From positions 566,296,140 to 566,360,139 of the forward strand of contig CM040121.1 of the NCBI GenBank assembly GCA_022559845.1: 64,000 nucleotides of DNA, written 5' to 3'. Source of the DNA: Amorphophallus konjac (lineage: Eukaryota; Streptophyta; Magnoliopsida; Alismatales; Araceae). Both the position numbers and the translations under genes were made by a program. The notes below the pieces were generated by a model, which saw only the letters and a list, made by a program, of their open reading frames with translations, made no database searches and was not told the DNA's origin. Position 1 is the first letter of the stretch; each line of letters starts with the position of its first letter. Positions 34,717 to 44,685 of the stretch are shown here, in pieces.

Positions 34717-34730
34717 CCCTATTTATAGGG
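34717..34730 (-). promoter_or_regulatory. TATA box of element A LTR
   Basis: The minus strand reads CCCTATAAATAGGG, a strong plant TATA box, in the U3/R position relative to the LTR start at 35366. Confidence 0.75.
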
Positions 34731-34743
34731 AAAAAATTTATTG

Positions 34744-35217
34744 GGGCGTCCATGGTCCTGGAAGCCTCAATGTTGAGGCGTCCAGCTGACTGGACGCGCC
34801 CATGATTTTATTATTATTTTTTTATTGATTGAGGCGTCTAGGACCCTTGACGCCTCAATGAATTTTCATTAAAACGGCGCTGAAAGCCGTCGACAGCGGA
34901 GAAAGCGAGTGGTTTTGGCGCCTAACTTTGACTTCTAAAACGCGTCTAGGATCAATGACGTCTTCATGATTGGATTTATTCGAAACGTCAAACTAACCGG
35001 CTGGAGCGGCGCCGCCCGCGTGTTGCACGAAGCTCTGAATGAGGCGTCTAGGGTCCTGGACGCCTTTAAAACAGGCATCTAGTTACCCTGTCACTTTCAA
35101 AAAATGGAGAAAAAATATTTTAAAACAATAATAAAAATAATAATAATATTTTTATGAAGACGTCAAGGTACCTTGACACCTCAATTTGAGGTGTCAAAGC
35201 AGCTTGACACGTCAAAG
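34744..35217 (-). repeat. Palindrome cluster in LTR of A
   Basis: Units use GAGGCGTC / GACGCCTC arms. Examples are GAGGCGTCCAG (34775-34785) with CTGGACGCGCC (34790-34800), and ATTGAGGCGTC (34828-34838) with GACGCCTCAAT (34849-34859), which is perfect. The palindrome GTCAAGGTACCTTGAC (35162-35177) is also perfect, as is TTGACACCTCAA (35173-35184) with TTGAGGTGTCAA (35186-35197). Confidence 0.75.
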
Positions 35218-35366
35218 ATTTTTCAAGAAAAAAATTCAAAAATATATAAAAAAAATTCAGAAAAATAGGAAATCACCAAAGTAATTAAAAGTGTGAAGGC
35301 AACCTTGGGGTATCATAGTGTAATATGAGATTTACTCATGGTAATGTCAAAAACGGCGTGTCTACA

Positions 35367-37830
35367 CCCGTCCCCATCGGAACGCACGTCCTCCTCAGAA
35401 CTACCTGAAAAGGATTGGAAAGTAGGGGTGAGCAAAGCTCAGTAGAAGTTTATATATCTATCATCAGGCATAATTAAAGTGATTAACCATTTATGAATAA
35501 CATTGTAACAAAAGCGATGATAAATAAATGATAAGAGATAGATAGGAAAAAGAACATGAGCTTTCAAGTAAAGAGTAAACACAAGTATAACAAGAACTTT
35601 TCATTTCATAAAATGATAAATGGAATTGGCCACATCAAGCACGCATATCATGTCACACGGGAATTTCAAGTAATTGAGTAAAAGTGAAAATGTCATAGAC
35701 CAATCAAGCTAGTCATGCACTTCGGTGCAATGCCACACCTTGTCATTACAAACTCTCCGGGACACAAGTACTTTCGGGCACTCCTCCCAGGACCAGACCG
35801 GGCCCTTTTTGATGCGTTGGTATTGAAAGGTTTGGATCAATGATCCTAGTCTAGACATTCATCACATTAAATGGCCAAGAGTTCCAAGGTTAAGCTCACG
35901 AACTTACTTCTAAGATCAAAAGAAATTTCAACAAAATTGGAATGACATCAAGTAGAAAGACTATGAGTCTTTAGGTAACAAGGATGTAAACAAGGATCAC
36001 GCATGATCTCACAGTTCAAGGCCAACCTTGATAACTGCTTCATGATGATAAAATAAGAAAAAACCTTATTAATATCTTATATGTAACGGTCTATAACAGG
36101 GCCGTTATAGGAACGTGACGGTCGTACACAGGGCCATTACGATGATGTGACGGTCCAATCTTGGGCCGTTACAGTACACAGACCAGTTTAGTTTGAGCTG
36201 GTCCAAAAACACGATTCAAACCACGTTCATGAGTTCAGGTCTTTAGGGTACAACCTGCCCGGCGTCCTGGTGGGAGTCCCAGGCTCAAAGGTCTTACGGA
36301 GGTCTCATAATAGTGGTCCTAGTCCGACGGAAGGAATATCCGGTGGAGAGTCCCATCTATTATAAGAATTGAGGCTAATAAACACGGAAACCAAGACGGT
36401 GCGGTCAGTCAATCCCACCGGAGTGGCATGACTGTCAAACAATAATGCTAAGATCAAATATATCTTACATAAATCAGAATTTATACAAGTATTAACTAAG
36501 GGTTTTTATCAAATTCTTCATGATCATTCAACTTAGGATTTTCTAAACATCTTTCATGTAGAACAAAATTTAATGTTTATGATCATAATACAACATTAAC
36601 ATTACGTTCTGCCTTGTTTATAGATCAAGATATCTTACTAACATAGCAAGTTTCTGATTAAAACGCATGAAATTAAAGTTTAAAAACACCCTGCCAGAAG
36701 CATGTGATGGTCTATGTAAGGGGCGTTACAAGAATGTAACGGTCTATAGTAGGAGCGTTACGTATCAAAAAATAAATAGGTAAAATCTTAAAAATCTTAA
36801 AACACAGGGGCAATTGACGGTCTGTCGTGAAGCCGTCATGCTCATGTGACGGTCTGTCGTGCGGCCGTCACATTGTAACGGTCTCTGAAAGATGCGTCAC
36901 ATAAACCTGAAAACCCGCCAACTATGAACTTCGACATGTTACACTAAACTTCGATTGCTCATGATAGAATGAATAAAAATTAGGAAAAATACTACCATTC
37001 GAAAGAGCATAACATTTCGTATAAAATAGCATGCTTTGATTAGATCTAACACAACAAGATTCAATATTTAACAAATAATCATGAAAGTTGTCCTTTTGAT
37101 ACACCTCGGAGTAAAATGTAAAATTCGAACAGCATGATGAACGAAAATTGGGCAATTAGGTATCAAAAGAATGAGCTCATGGAGATGCACAAGATGGTAT
37201 TATTAGATTTCTGTTTGGCCTGAGAGACACCTACCCTTGCTTGAAGGAAAGAAGGACGAAGAAGAGGGGTCACCGGAACCCTAAGTACCGCTCCAAGAAC
37301 GCCCAAATTCCCCCTCGTCCGGTCACGATCGGTCATGCCGCCTGTTGCTGGTGCAAATAGGGTTCTAGGGTGTCGAAAGCCCTCTATAAATAGAACCTAT
37401 AGGGACTCCTAGAGATCGAATTTGGTTGAAGAGTCCTATGAAGAAATTCTGGCGAAAACTTCGGATAAGGTTCTAATCCACTGCCGCCGCCGCTGGTAGA
37501 AGCGTCTAGACTTAGGGTTTTCGAAGAGAAAGCAAAGATCTAACAATGGGCTAGTGTTTGGCTCGAATCGGAGCACAATTGGGTTAGAATTGGGCCCAAA
37601 TTGCGATGGTTAAACTAGGCCTTCTGAACCCACGAAAAATTGCTAAAACGCAATATTGGGCCTACACGTATTTTATTTTGGCCTCTTACCTGAAGACAAA
37701 GTTATTACAAATTCAATTTTACACTAGATTCATATTTTTTCCAGAATTTTAATAATCTCTTTAGAAGTTGAGCCAATAAATAATTAATATATATGGAAAT
37801 ATTTATAGTAGAAAAAGACAGGATGCTACA
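35367..37830 (-). repeat. 3' LTR of B, outer part missing
   Basis: It ends GACAGGATGCTACA next to the PPT. Its beginning at 35367 (CCCGTCCCCATCGG) aligns with 44098 in C's LTR, about 330 bases into that LTR. So the first part of B's LTR lies left of element A, beyond the window. A TATTTATA on the minus strand near 37385-37393 may be the promoter TATA. Confidence 0.82.
36082..36908 (-). repeat. Hairpin-unit array in LTR of B
   Basis: Eight units of about 28 bases fit TGTAACGGTCT, a short loop, then GGCCGTTACA. Unit arms differ in a paired way: TAACGG/CCGTTA at 36084-36106, and TGTGACGG (36845-36852) / CCGTCACA (36865-36872), which is perfect. Others are at 36115, 36146, 36703, 36734, 36814 and 36874. 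Confidence 0.78.
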
Positions 37831-37842
37831 CCCTCCCCCACT
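37831..37842 (-). other. Polypurine tract of B
   Basis: The minus strand reads AGTGGGGGAGGG immediately before the LTR terminus. The same tract is in C at 57184-57195. Confidence 0.88.
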
Positions 37843-37889
37843 TAAAGTAATTTGGTCCCCAAATTCACCGAATCTGCTAACAACCAACC

Positions 37890-38648
37890 TTAAAATAATT
37901 CGAGATATAGTTTCCTGATTGCATCCTCGGACTCCCATGTTGCTTCCTCAGCTCCACGCCGACTCCACTGGACCTTGACCATCGGAATGGATCGATTCCT
38001 GAGTTGCTGTTGCTTGAAGTCCAATATCTTGATAGGGTTCTCTTCATAAGATAAGTCTTTCTTCAATTCCAAATCAGCATGTTGGATGATGTGCGAAGGG
38101 TCATATACATACTTCCGAAGCATAGATATATGGAACACATCGTGAATACCAGCTAACTATGGTGGTAGGGCTAATCTATAGGCAACTTCGCCTACCCTCT
38201 CTAAAATCTCAAATGGGCCAACAAACCTTGGGCTTAACTTGCCTCGAATTCCAAATCTTCTAATTCCTCTTGATGGTGATACTTTCAGAAATACATGATC
38301 CCCAATCTGAAATTCTAGCTCCCTTCTTCTATTATCTGCATGGCTCTTTTGTCTGGATTGGGCGACCTTCAAACGGTCTCTGATAACTTGGATGTTCTTC
38401 GATGATTCTGAGATAAGATCCGGCCTGAGCCATTGCTTCTCACCAATTTCTTCCCAACAAAGAGGGGATCTACAACTCCTGCCATACAAGGCCTCAAACG
38501 GTGCTATCTGAATGCTGGATTGGTAACTATTATTGTATGCAAATTCAATCAAAGGTAAATGTTCATGCCAACTACCTCCAAAATCAATTATACAGGCTCT
38601 CAACATGTCTTTAACAATCTGATTTGCTCTCTCAGTCTGCCCGTCAGT
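37890..38648 (-). pseudogene. Integrase C-terminus with chromodomain-like end, element B
   Basis: The segment includes [30 protein letters not shown], the [20 protein letters not shown] block and [17 protein letters not shown]. It ends in the chromodomain-like [35 protein letters not shown], which may direct insertion to modified chromatin. In-frame TAG stops at about 38157-38159 (PPQL in C) and 38649-38651 (PQTDG in C) both replace Gln codons. The stop at 37890 after KLYLELF looks natural. Confidence 0.85.
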
Positions 38649-39281
38649 CTAAGGGAGAAAAGATGTACTGAAGTTCAAACGAGTGCCTAATGATGCTTGC
38701 AGTCCTTTCCAAAAGTGAGATGTAAACCTGGGGTCTCTGTCAGATATGATGGACACAGGCACTCCATGTAATTTTATTATTTCCTTTACATACATGGCAG
38801 CCAAAATATCCACGGTCCACTTTGACTTAATGGGTAAAAAGTGTGTGGACTTTGTCAGTCGGCCAATAATCACCCAAATTCCATCAAGGCCTCCTCGTGT
38901 TCGGGGTAAACCCATAATAAAATCAATACCGACACTTTCCCACTTCCACTGTGATATTTCGAGAGGCTTTAATTTCCCAGCAGGTCTGAAATGCTCTGCT
39001 TTAACTTGTTGACATACTAAACACCTGCTCACAAAATCATCCACTTCTCTCTTCATGTTCGGCCACCAAAAAGTCCTCTTCAAATCTCTATACATCTTTG
39101 TAGCTCTTGGGTGTATAGTATACTTAGATCTATGCGCTTCTTCAAGAATCTTCTTCTTTATTTCCATGGAATCAGGGACACGTGTTCTCCCTCGAAACAA
39201 TAATCTCCCATCATCAGCTAATATAAAATCTGGTCAATTAGCCATCTGTTCTTTAATTTCAACAAGCATTGGGTCATTATC
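38649..39281 (-). pseudogene. Integrase finger and core, element B
   Basis: The HHCC finger reads EEAHRSKYTIHP then C..C in RCLVCQQ. Core residues are D in VGIDFIMGLP and D in SIISDRDPRF. The third catalytic position (E in QTER) falls after the TAG at 38649. Stops at 39234-39236 (TGA) and 39282-39284 (TAG) separate this part from RNase H. Confidence 0.85.
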
Positions 39282-39644
39282 CTACAACAGCTTAATTTCT
39301 GCTAGCAATTCTGAATGAAGCTGGACATGAGCCATCAAGATTCGATCTTCCTTTTCTGTAATATCTAAACTGGCAAACTGTTCTAATAACTTCCACTCTT
39401 GAATCATCAAACTGGCTAGTCTAGCTGTCGGCTTCCTGCTTAAAGCATCTGCTACAACATTCCCTTTTCCTGGATGATATTCAATGGAGAAGTCGAAATC
39501 CTTTAAGTACTCTAACCACCTTCTCTGTCTCATATTCAGCTCCTTCTGAGAAAATAGATATTTTAAGCTCCTATGGTCTGAGTACACGGTGAAAGTTTCT
39601 CCATAAAGATAATGCCTCCATATCTTAAGAGCAAACACAACCGC
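39282..39644 (-). pseudogene. RNase H, element B
   Basis: This open part has [32 protein letters not shown] and [13 protein letters not shown], conserved in Tekay-like elements. It follows directly after a TAA at 39645-39647 in place of the Leu of DLELAAVV, so the domain is split in the middle. Confidence 0.85.
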
Positions 39645-40570
39645 TGCTTACTCCAGATCATGCACAGGGTAATTCTCTTCATGTTTTCTCAACTGTCTGG
39701 AGGAATAAGCTATCACTCTCCCTCGTTGCATCAATACGCAACCTAAATCAATTCCTGAAGCATCGGTATAAACTTTAAAACCTCCTTCACCTAAGGGTAA
39801 GGCCAAAACTGGGGCAGTGGTCAAGCACTCCTTCAAAGTCTGAAAACTCCTTTCACAATCATCCGTCCATTCAAAACAATTCTCATTACGAGTTAACCTT
39901 GTCAAGGGCACTGCAATCTTGGAAAAATCATTGATGAACCTTCGGTAATAGCCTGCTAAACCTAAGAAGCTTCTGATCTCAGTTACGTTCACAGGTCTTT
40001 CCCAATTACGTACTGCCTCAACTTTAGAAGGGTCTACTGTAATTCCCTCTTTAGAAATAATGTGGCCCAGAAAAGATACCTCTTGCACCCAGAACTCACA
40101 TTTACTAAACTTGGCGTATAGCTGATGCTCTTTTAATATTTGTAACACCATTCTCAAGTGATGTTCATGCTCCTCCTTGCTCCTTGAATATATCAGAATA
40201 TCATCGATAAATATCACGACCCACTGATCCAAGTAGGGCCGAAACACACTATTCATTAGCTGCATAAAAGCTGCAGGAGTATTTGTTAGTCCAAATGGCA
40301 TCACCACAAATTCAAAATGCCCATACCTGCTACGGAATGTCATCTTAAAAATATCTTCATCTTTTATCCTCAACTGATGATACCCAGATCTGAGATCGAT
40401 CTTTGAGAAATACTGGGCTCCTGATATCTGATCAAATAATTCATCGATCCTTTGTAATGGATACTTGTTCTTCACGGTGAGCTGATTCAACTGACGATAA
40501 TCGATACACAGCCTCAAGGAACCATCTTTCTTCCTTACAAAAAGAACAGGAGCACCCATGGGGAAGTACT
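39645..40570 (-). pseudogene. Reverse transcriptase, element B
   Basis: Motifs: [64 protein letters not shown], the catalytic [30 protein letters not shown] and [19 protein letters not shown]. The N-terminal edge is at the LINE insertion (duplication 40557-40570). One base appears lost in PWGAPV next to the insertion, shifting the frame relative to the upstream part. Confidence 0.88.
40557..40570. repeat. LINE target-site duplication, left copy
   Basis: CATGGGGAAGTACT is repeated exactly at 42699-42712. Confidence 0.92.
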
Positions 40571-40641
40571 TTTTTTTTTTGATTAAAGCCCTGCCTAGAG
40601 AGAAAGGGGAGGAGTAGGGTGTCCACTCCAACACCTTACCA

Positions 40642-41166
40642 CTAGGGGGAAATTTTATTAAATAATGAAAAAGATAGAAAATAAAAGCACATCACTCGAA
40701 CACTGGGCATGCCTAGCTTATCTAGTCTAATGGCACCCTTTATGTAGGATGGTATCTCAGGGAAAGAATAAAAAGAGTTACATTTCAAGTTACAAGCTAG
40801 AGAAGCCAAAGAGTCCGCCACCGTGTTCCCTTCTCTGAAAATATGAGTGATGGAATCTTCAGGGGTAAGAGTGCTCCATATCTCTCTGACAAAGGTGAGG
40901 ATAGACCAAGGGCACATAGCTTTTCTGTTTATGATGTGGACAAGAGTTTTAGAGTCACATTCTATAATGGTGGCTTTAGAACCAATCGTTCTTAGGTATT
41001 TTAGACCTTCCAGGAGAGCACGGGCCTCGGCAATGATGCTGTTAGATATGCCATAGTAGTGGGTAAATGCAAGCATTACATTTCCTTTATAATCTCTTAT
41101 GACTCCACCTCCACCAGATTCACCATTTTGTTTTGAAGCACCAACTGTATTTAGCTTGAGAGAAGG
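40642..41166 (-). pseudogene. LINE RNase H
   Basis: The domain starts LKLNTVGASKQNGESGGGGVIRDYKG and continues with SIIAEARALLEGL, IIECDSKTLVHII and EGNTVADSLASLAC. The first catalytic Asp of the usual NTDGA is Val here (GTT), so the enzyme would be inactive. The stop at 40642 is followed by the 3' untranslated region and poly-A. Confidence 0.82.
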
Positions 41167-42171
41167 TCAAGGAGGACAAATCCATTTGATGGCCATGAAT
41201 TTATGCTGTCTGGATTTGTAATGCTGCAGGCCAAAAGCTTCTAATACTTTAATGTTACCATGATTGGCTTCGGTTAAATCAGCAACCTGGCAAATCTCCT
41301 TGATTTTGTAGCAAATTTTATGGAGAAGTCCCTGTTTTGAAACTACTATCCCTTCATACTTAGCTGAATTTCTTGCACACCAAATCTCCCACATGCCAAC
41401 ACCAATAGCAGCAAGGCTGAATAACCCGAACAAGGACTTCTTCTGAGTATTGCATATAGTGTTAAGAATTATGGTGCTTACAGAATTTGCATTAGTTGGC
41501 AAGCCTAAGGATGTGAAATAAGACCAAGTGTGTGAAGCCCAATCACTCTGTTTGAATAAGTGGCTGTAGTCTTCAATTTGAGCCCTCTTGCAGCAGCAAC
41601 ATTTTGAACATAGATGAATACCAACCCGTTGTATATTGGAATCCAATGGAAGACATGTATGAAGAATCTTCCAGAGATGAACTGAAATCTTGGTAGGTAG
41701 CCATGGAGACCATAACCTAGTCCATTGGTTATTGAAGTGTAACCTGTGGTTGCTGCAGATAAAATTGTAGGTGGATGAAACAGTACAGTTCCCTGAAGAA
41801 GAAAGACTCCAAGCATCTTGATCATGCTCCTGATTAAGTTTTGTATTCCTTAAAGCAATACAAATATCAGTAGGGAAAATCCTGTTATGCAAGGATGACT
41901 CTTCCACTGTCTGCTGTAGTAAATAGTCTCGGACAGACAAGCCAGGGTTGGGTATATTGTTTTTAGAAATAAAATCAGCAAGGGGAGAGTTACCTAACCA
42001 TCTGTCATACCAGAAGCTAGTGTGGCTGCCATCTCCAACAACTACCCTTTTATGTTGAATGATAAGGTTTTTCGCCTTAAGCCAACACCTCCTCTCAAAT
42101 CCTTTCATGTTATTAAACTGAACCTTGATTAAAGGACAGTCCCTAATGTACTTTGTTTTGAAATAAACAGC
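41167..42171 (-). pseudogene. LINE zinc-binding (zf-RVT) region
   Basis: The stretch includes KNLIIQHKRVVVGDGSHTSFWYDRWLG and DAWSLSSSGNCTVSSTYNFI. A WSPWLPTKISVHLWKILHTCLP block and Cys cluster CSKCCCCKRAQIEDYSHLF are typical of the zinc-binding region after plant LINE reverse transcriptase. It is bounded by in-frame stops. Confidence 0.82.
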
Positions 42172-42698
42172 CTATAAGGAGTTTGAATGCAGAGCTTGCC
42201 ACAACATTTTAACTCTCAAAGCTATCTCCATATGTTTTAGAGACATAATACCAAGGCCACCTTGCGAAATTGGATTACAAATTGCTTTCCAGGATCTCCA
42301 ATGCTTCTTATTTCCTTGGGCAGATGAACCCCAGAAAAAATTTGCAAAAGTCTGCTCAAGCACTTGGTGGGTGCCAATATGTAGAGATGAGGAAGTTAAA
42401 AAATAAATAGGCATAGAGGACAGTACATGTTTGATGAGAACCAGCTTAGCACCTTGAGATAGCATCCCAGATTTTCAGCCTGAAATCCGTTTCTGAATTG
42501 TATTAATAATACCATTGTAATGAACCTTCTTGCATCTGCCTTTTACCAGGGGAAATTCAAGATATCTGTGATGAAATGAGTGTCTTACAAAGCCTGTTGC
42601 TTCCTCAATTTTCCTGGCAGCTGTGTTGTTATGTCTGGAATGTATAAAGAAACCACTTTTGCCAGCATTAATCATCTGCCCCGAAGCCCTTTCATAGG
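42172..42698 (-). pseudogene. LINE reverse transcriptase C-terminal part
   Basis: YERASGQMINAGKSGFF begins at the insertion edge, followed by YLEFPLVKGRCKKVHYNGIINTIQKRISG, a TGA in place of Trp (about 42475), then KLVLIKHVLSSMPIYFLT and HWRSWKAICNPISQGGLGI. The catalytic FADD region is lost by 5' truncation. Confidence 0.85.
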
Positions 42699-42712
42699 CA
42701 TGGGGAAGTACT

Positions 42713-43764
42713 CGGACGAATGAACCCTCTTTCTAGCAAGTCTAACAACTGCACCTTCAATTCTCTAAACTCTGCAGGGGACATACGATAGGGGGCTCTC
42801 GAAACAGGTGAGGCGCCAGAAATCAAATCAATAGAGAAAACAACCTCTCTTTCAGGGGGAAGATCTGGCAATTCATCTGGAAATACCTCTAGAAAATCTT
42901 GAATAACAGGGATATCCTTCAACTCCACTTCCTTCTTATCAGTTAAAGAAATCAAAGCCAAGAATGTTGGATACCCCTTTCTTAACAGCTTATCTGCCCG
43001 AAGTGCCGAAATGAGTGGCACGGACTTGGATAGCCTAGAGCCAGAGAAAGAAAGCTCCGGACGTCCAGGGAAAGACACTACTCCTGACTTACAATGAACA
43101 TTAGCACCATGCTTAGATAACCAATCAGCCCCTAAGATTGCATCATAATCTTTCATATTCATGCATACTAGATCAGTAGATAAATTACAACCATTGATCA
43201 AAACTTCACTAGAAGGATAATAGTATTTAATCTCGGATCCTGAACCAATAGGGGTGGATATCGTAAGGTGAGAATCCAATAACATCGGTTTCACAGATAA
43301 TGTCTTAGTAAATTTTAGAGATATAAAATAATGAGTGGCTCCAGTGCCGAAAAGTACAAATGCTGGCTTGGAAAGAATAGTAAGAGTACCTTCGACAATA
43401 CCTCCTTCCTTGGTAGTCTGGTTCTCAGTCTCTGCCTCTTGGAGGGCTTGGAGCTTGCCTTGCCGCTTGTAACTTTCTTGCGACTTATCGGATGCTGCCG
43501 GTTCATTAATAAGGGGACATTCTGGAATTCGGTGGTCCCGGCTACCACACCGTAAGCAAGCGCCTAACTTGCGCCAACACTCTTCCATCTTGTGACCTGG
43601 ACGGTCACAATACTTGCAAACTGCCTTGGACGGCACAGTTGGTCCAACCTTCTTCTCGCCTTCCTTGGGTTTTTTATTTTTAGAAAAACTCGACCCACCA
43701 TTGGGCCTCTTCTGACCATTACCGGGTTTAAAGTTCCCGGAACTGCTAGTCTGCTCTTTCTTCT
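42713..43764 (-). pseudogene. gag C-terminus, protease and RT start, element B
   Basis: Two adjacent CCHC knuckles, CKYCDRPGHKMEEC and CLRCGSRDHRIPEC, end gag. The protease region reads TLTILSKPAFVLFGTGATHYFISLKF and later MKDYDAILGADWLSKHGANVHC. The catalytic triplet is GTG instead of DTG, so the active-site Asp is lost. The RT start FPDELPDLPPEREVVFSIDL and APYRMSPAEFRELKVQL...ERGFIRPSTSP precedes the LINE. The N-terminal capsid part of gag is cut off by element C. Confidence 0.87.
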
Positions 43765-44685
43765 TGTCACGTCCCAACGCGGAATATCGGGACTGGCAGT
43801 AGAGACAAGTAATTATCATAATAATATGTTTATTTCTAGACATGATAGGTTAAAGCTAAAAGATTGCACATCACCATAAATAGAAACTGCTCCATTCATT
43901 TAATAGCACATAACCAAACCACGTTCCAACTACAATGATCCCACTTAACATAATCTTTGACAACATCCATTTAACACTATTACATTGGCTAACTTCAAAT
44001 TACAACTCTTTCAAAATACTCTTAAGTACAAATAGACTCCACAACTAGAACTAGTTTCACAGGCTTCTATCAGGTTCACTCCACGGTCGTCACTCTTGCC
44101 CGTTCCCATCAGATTGCGAGTCCTCACCTGAGCTACCTGAAAAGGGGGGAAAAACTAAGTGAGCGAATGCTCAGTAGGTAATAACAGGTAAGTTTAAGTA
44201 ATTAACCAATTAAAATATATATTTGAGCGCGTAAATAAAGAACGAAAGGAAATAACTATGCAACAAAATAATGAAAAGAAGGCAAGAACATGATATAACC
44301 GAGAATTTGGCCAACAAGCAAGATTTAACCAAGTCAAGAGAATTCAAGAAAGAGATTATTGTCGTAGACATCACGCTAGTCATGCACTCGATGTAATGCC
44401 TCACCATGTCATTCAAACTCCCCGGGGCACAAGTACTTTTCGGGCGCTCCTCCCTCGACCAGACCGGGCCCTTACGATGCATTGGCATTGATTTGTTGGA
44501 TCCGAGATCCCAAGTTATGTCTAGACATTAATCAAGTTAGATGGCCAATACTTCAAGATATGGAACTTACCAAAGTTTCAAGGGTAAGTCGAAGTAGACA
44601 TCATGTCTGGAAAGTTCAAGTTATCAAGAACCAATCAGGTCCTTGGATTCAACACGAAAAATCACGGAAATCACTTCTGGATGCT

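Larger units (their letters stand above)
1..35366 (-). mobile_element. Element A: Tat-lineage Ty3/Gypsy LTR retrotransposon, split by an Athila element
   Basis: On the minus strand the order is 5' LTR (33575-35366), primer binding site, gag (33039-31372), zinc-finger and proline-rich parts, protease (about 30040-29540), linker, reverse transcriptase, RNase H, a second archaeal-type RNase H, and integrase ending at 1187. The second RNase H between pol RNase H and integrase is the hallmark of the Tat group (Tat/Ogre/Retand). Athila element F lies at 5502-29186 with TSD GTATG. Skipping F and one TSD copy restores an uninterrupted frame across the junction, so the two halves are one element. The 3' LTR lies beyond the left edge. 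A itself is inserted in the LTR of element B; its right flank is CCCGT. Several in-frame stops and frameshifts make it a relic. Confidence 0.88.
33575..35366 (-). repeat. 5' LTR of element A
   Basis: In element orientation it starts TGTAGACACGCC (35366) and ends GCTCACA (33575). The start resembles other Tat LTRs. A TATA box is at 34717-34730, a 91-bp tandem repeat at 33798-34081 and a cluster of palindromes at 34744-35217. The right flank CCCGT (35367-35371) would be the target duplication; the other copy is out of view. Confidence 0.8.
40571..42698 (-). mobile_element. 5'-truncated L1-type LINE in reverse transcriptase of B
   Basis: A poly-T run (40571-40580) on the plus strand marks the poly-A tail of a minus-strand LINE. 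The 14-bp duplication is exact. The insert encodes the last part of LINE reverse transcriptase, the zinc-binding region and a C-terminal RNase H, all in one frame with in-frame stops at about 42475, 42172 and 41167. ORF1, endonuclease and most of the reverse transcriptase are missing, as usual in 5'-truncated copies. Confidence 0.9.
35367..43764 (-). mobile_element. Element B: Tekay-like chromovirus (Ty3/Gypsy), truncated on both sides by later insertions
   Basis: On the minus strand: gag C-terminus and protease (43764-42713), reverse transcriptase, RNase H, integrase with a chromodomain-like end (to 37890), polypurine tract and 3' LTR. Element A interrupts its 3' LTR at 35366, C interrupts its gag at 43765, and a LINE interrupts its reverse transcriptase. 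The pol frame is constant from 40634 to 37890 with five in-frame stops. The protein is close to C's, so both belong to one lineage. Confidence 0.88.

Noticed and set aside
40441..40626. Minus-strand short frames overlapping B's reverse transcriptase and LINE tail
   Set aside because: Shadow frames of the conserved reverse transcriptase reading frame.
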